A stretch of 5,609 bases of DNA, taken from NCBI GenBank assembly GCA_916720285.1, contig CAKAQP010000155.1, positions 1-5,609 on the forward strand. The letters run 5' to 3'. Below the pieces are notes generated by a model. It saw nothing but the letters and a program-made list of their open reading frames with translations. It had not been told where the DNA came from and searched no databases. Shown here one piece after another: positions 4,223 through 5,609 of the stretch (position 1 is the stretch's first letter; each line of letters begins with the position of its first letter). The translations under genes and the position numbers were made by a program. The stretch is from an uncultured Lachnoanaerobaculum sp. GTDB taxonomy: Bacteria > Bacillota > Clostridia > Lachnospirales > Lachnospiraceae.

Positions 4223-5609
4223 ATGAGTAAAAATATGTATGATGCAGTCATTGTGGGCGGAGGTCCTGCAGGTCTGACAGCGGCTATTTACTTAGCCAGA
4301 GCATATTATCGTGTACTTGTTATAGAAAAAGAGAAATTTGGCGGTCAGATCAGTCTGACCGCTGAAGTTGTAAATTATCCGGGAATAGAGCATATCTCAG
4401 GAGCAAAGTTAGGCGAGCAGATGAGAAAGCAAGCGGAAAACTTTGGTGCCGAATTCTTACTTGCTACAGTTGACTCCATTGATATGGACGGCGATATTAA
4501 GAAGGTTCATACATCAAAGGGAGATATTGAGTGCTTCGGAGTAATACTTGCTACAGGTGCATCACCCAGAATGATAGGATTTGAAGGTGAGGCAAAGTTC
4601 AAAGGCCATGGAGTTGCATATTGTGCTACATGTGATGGAGAATTCTTTAAAGGAAAAGAGGTTTTTGTTGTTGGTGGTGGATTTGCCGCAGCGGAAGAAA
4701 GTGTATTTTTGACCAAGTATGCAAAGCATGTAACCATTCTTATAAGAGAACCTGACTTTACTTGCGCAAAGACTACTGCGCAGCATGCCTATGATAACGA
4801 GAACATAACCGTACTTACACATACTGAAGTGGTTAAAGTAGAGGGTGGAGACGTTCTTGAAAGAATAGTCTATAAGAACAATGAAACAGGTAAAGAAGAA
4901 GTCTTTGAAGATAAGGAAGGTTTCGGTGTATTCGTATTTGCAGGATATGAGCCGGCAACATCTTTGGTAAAGGACTTCGGAATACTTGATGAAAGAGGAT
5001 ATGTAATTACAGACACCTCAAAGAAAACTGCAATTGACGGATTATATGCAGCAGGAGATGTTTGTATAAAGCCGCTCAGACAGGTCGTAACAACAGTAGG
5101 AGATGCAGGTATTGCAGCAACAGAACTTGAAAAGTATATATCTGTAATGCATAAAAAGACAGGTATTAAGCCTGTAGTTCCTATAAGACAATCAGGTGCA
5201 GGAAAGGGAAGTTTGCCGAAAGAAGAAGTCAAGGAAGAAGGATTATTCTCATCTGATATGCTTGCACAGCTAAATACTGTATTCGGTAAGATGGAAAAAG
5301 ATATTTTACTTAAGGTATATGTGAAGGATGATGACGTATCAAAAGAACTTCTTTCATATATGACAGAGCTTGGTAAACTTACAGACAAGATTTCTGTTGA
5401 AGAGGTACATGATGAAGTGAAAGCCCCTGTTGTAGAAATACATAGAGACGGGGAATACAGCGGTCTTGCATTCCACGGTGTTCCGGGAGGTCATGAATTT
5501 ACTTCATTTATTCTTGGTATATACAATGTATCAGGTCCGGGACAGGGATTAAGCGATGATATAAGAGAGAAGATACTTGAAATAAAGGATAAAGTGTCAT
5601 TTAAAATCT
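4223..5609 (+). CDS. ahpF: AhpF-like flavoprotein reductase with reversed domain order (3' end missing)
   Basis: This is the likely electron donor to AhpC: an FAD enzyme passing electrons from a pyridine nucleotide through a dithiol. 462 residues are visible and the frame is open to the window end. Residues 1 to about 313 resemble thioredoxin reductase: FAD motif GGGPAG (12-17), redox pair C134-A-T-C137-D, nucleotide-binding GGGFAAAEE (151-159), and the second FAD motif AAGDV (276-280) followed by KPLRQVVTTVGD. A linker rich in Gly, Lys and Glu (about 314-340) leads to residues 341-462, which match the first thioredoxin fold of the AhpF N-terminal domain (GVPGGHEFTSFIL; GSPLGHEFTSLVL in E. 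coli). In E. coli AhpF that domain comes first. This first fold has no cysteine, as in E. coli. The second fold, where a CxxC would lie, begins at the window edge. At residues 175-180 the usual HRRxxxxR arginines are mostly replaced (R175, E176, T180), which argues against standard NADPH binding. The symbol ahpF reflects context and domains; trxB-like is an alternative name. Confidence 0.88.
   Translation, partial: MSKNMYDAVIVGGGPAGLTAAIYLARAYYRVLVIEKEKFGGQISLTAEVVNYPGIEHISGAKLGEQMRKQAENFGAEFLLATVDSIDMDGDIKKVHTSKGDIECFGVILATGASPRMIGFEGEAKFKGHGVAYCATCDGEFFKGKEVFVVGGGFAAAEESVFLTKYAKHVTILIREPDFTCAKTTAQHAYDNENITVLTHTEVVKVEGGDVLERIVYKNNETGKEEVFEDKEGFGVFVFAGYEPATSLVKDFGILDERGYVITDTSKKTAIDGLYAAGDVCIKPLRQVVTTVGDAGIAATELEKYISVMHKKTGIKPVVPIRQSGAGKGSLPKEEVKEEGLFSSDMLAQLNTVFGKMEKDILLKVYVKDDDVSKELLSYMTELGKLTDKISVEEVHDEVKAPVVEIHRDGEYSGLAFHGVPGGHEFTSFILGIYNVSGPGQGLSDDIREKILEIKDKVSFKI

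Noticed and set aside
4507..5388. Three - strand open frames opposite the reductase gene
   Set aside because: They are antisense shadows of a clear flavoprotein gene. Their composition shows no domain and they have no promoter or ribosome binding site.

Overview
The window is AT-rich, with AGA-biased arginine codons, strong AGGAGG-type ribosome binding sites and gene content typical of low-GC Firmicutes. The ecfA1-ecfA2-ecfT-truA order and the anaerobe-style peroxidase pair point to Clostridia, probably a Lachnospiraceae-like organism. That placement is inferred from sequence style, not from a search. All genes lie on the + strand.

Left half (1-3264): a tightly packed operon. It starts inside ecfA1 and continues with ecfA2, ecfT and truA. 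Genes are separated by 18 bp, overlap by 8 bp, and are then separated by 4 bp. The first three encode the energising module of an energy-coupling factor (ECF) vitamin/metal transporter: two ABC ATPases and the transmembrane coupler. No substrate-binding S component is present, so this looks like a shared (group II) module. truA encodes the tRNA pseudouridine synthase for positions 38-40. A strong intrinsic terminator lies directly after truA.

Middle (3234-3644): a 411-bp very AT-rich intergenic region with no credible gene. After the terminator it holds a possible multi-helix RNA fold, a 14-bp AT-rich hairpin, a candidate promoter with a GntR/HutC-like palindrome across its -35 region, a structured 5' leader, and a perfect AAGGAGG ribosome binding site.

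Right half (3645-5609): a two-gene peroxide-detoxification operon. ahpC encodes a typical 2-Cys peroxiredoxin with codon use suggesting high expression. Fourteen bases later starts its likely reductase, a flavoprotein cut off by the window end. The reductase is the most interesting protein here. It starts as a thioredoxin-reductase-like FAD/NAD(P) enzyme with a CATC active site. At its C-terminus it carries the domain that sits at the N-terminus of enterobacterial AhpF, so the domain order is reversed. Two of the three arginines that bind the NADPH 2'-phosphate in thioredoxin reductases are replaced.

I see no mobile element, CRISPR array, tRNA or rRNA. Most of the window is ordinary core genome. 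The points worth a second look are the reversed AhpF architecture and the structured ahpC upstream region.
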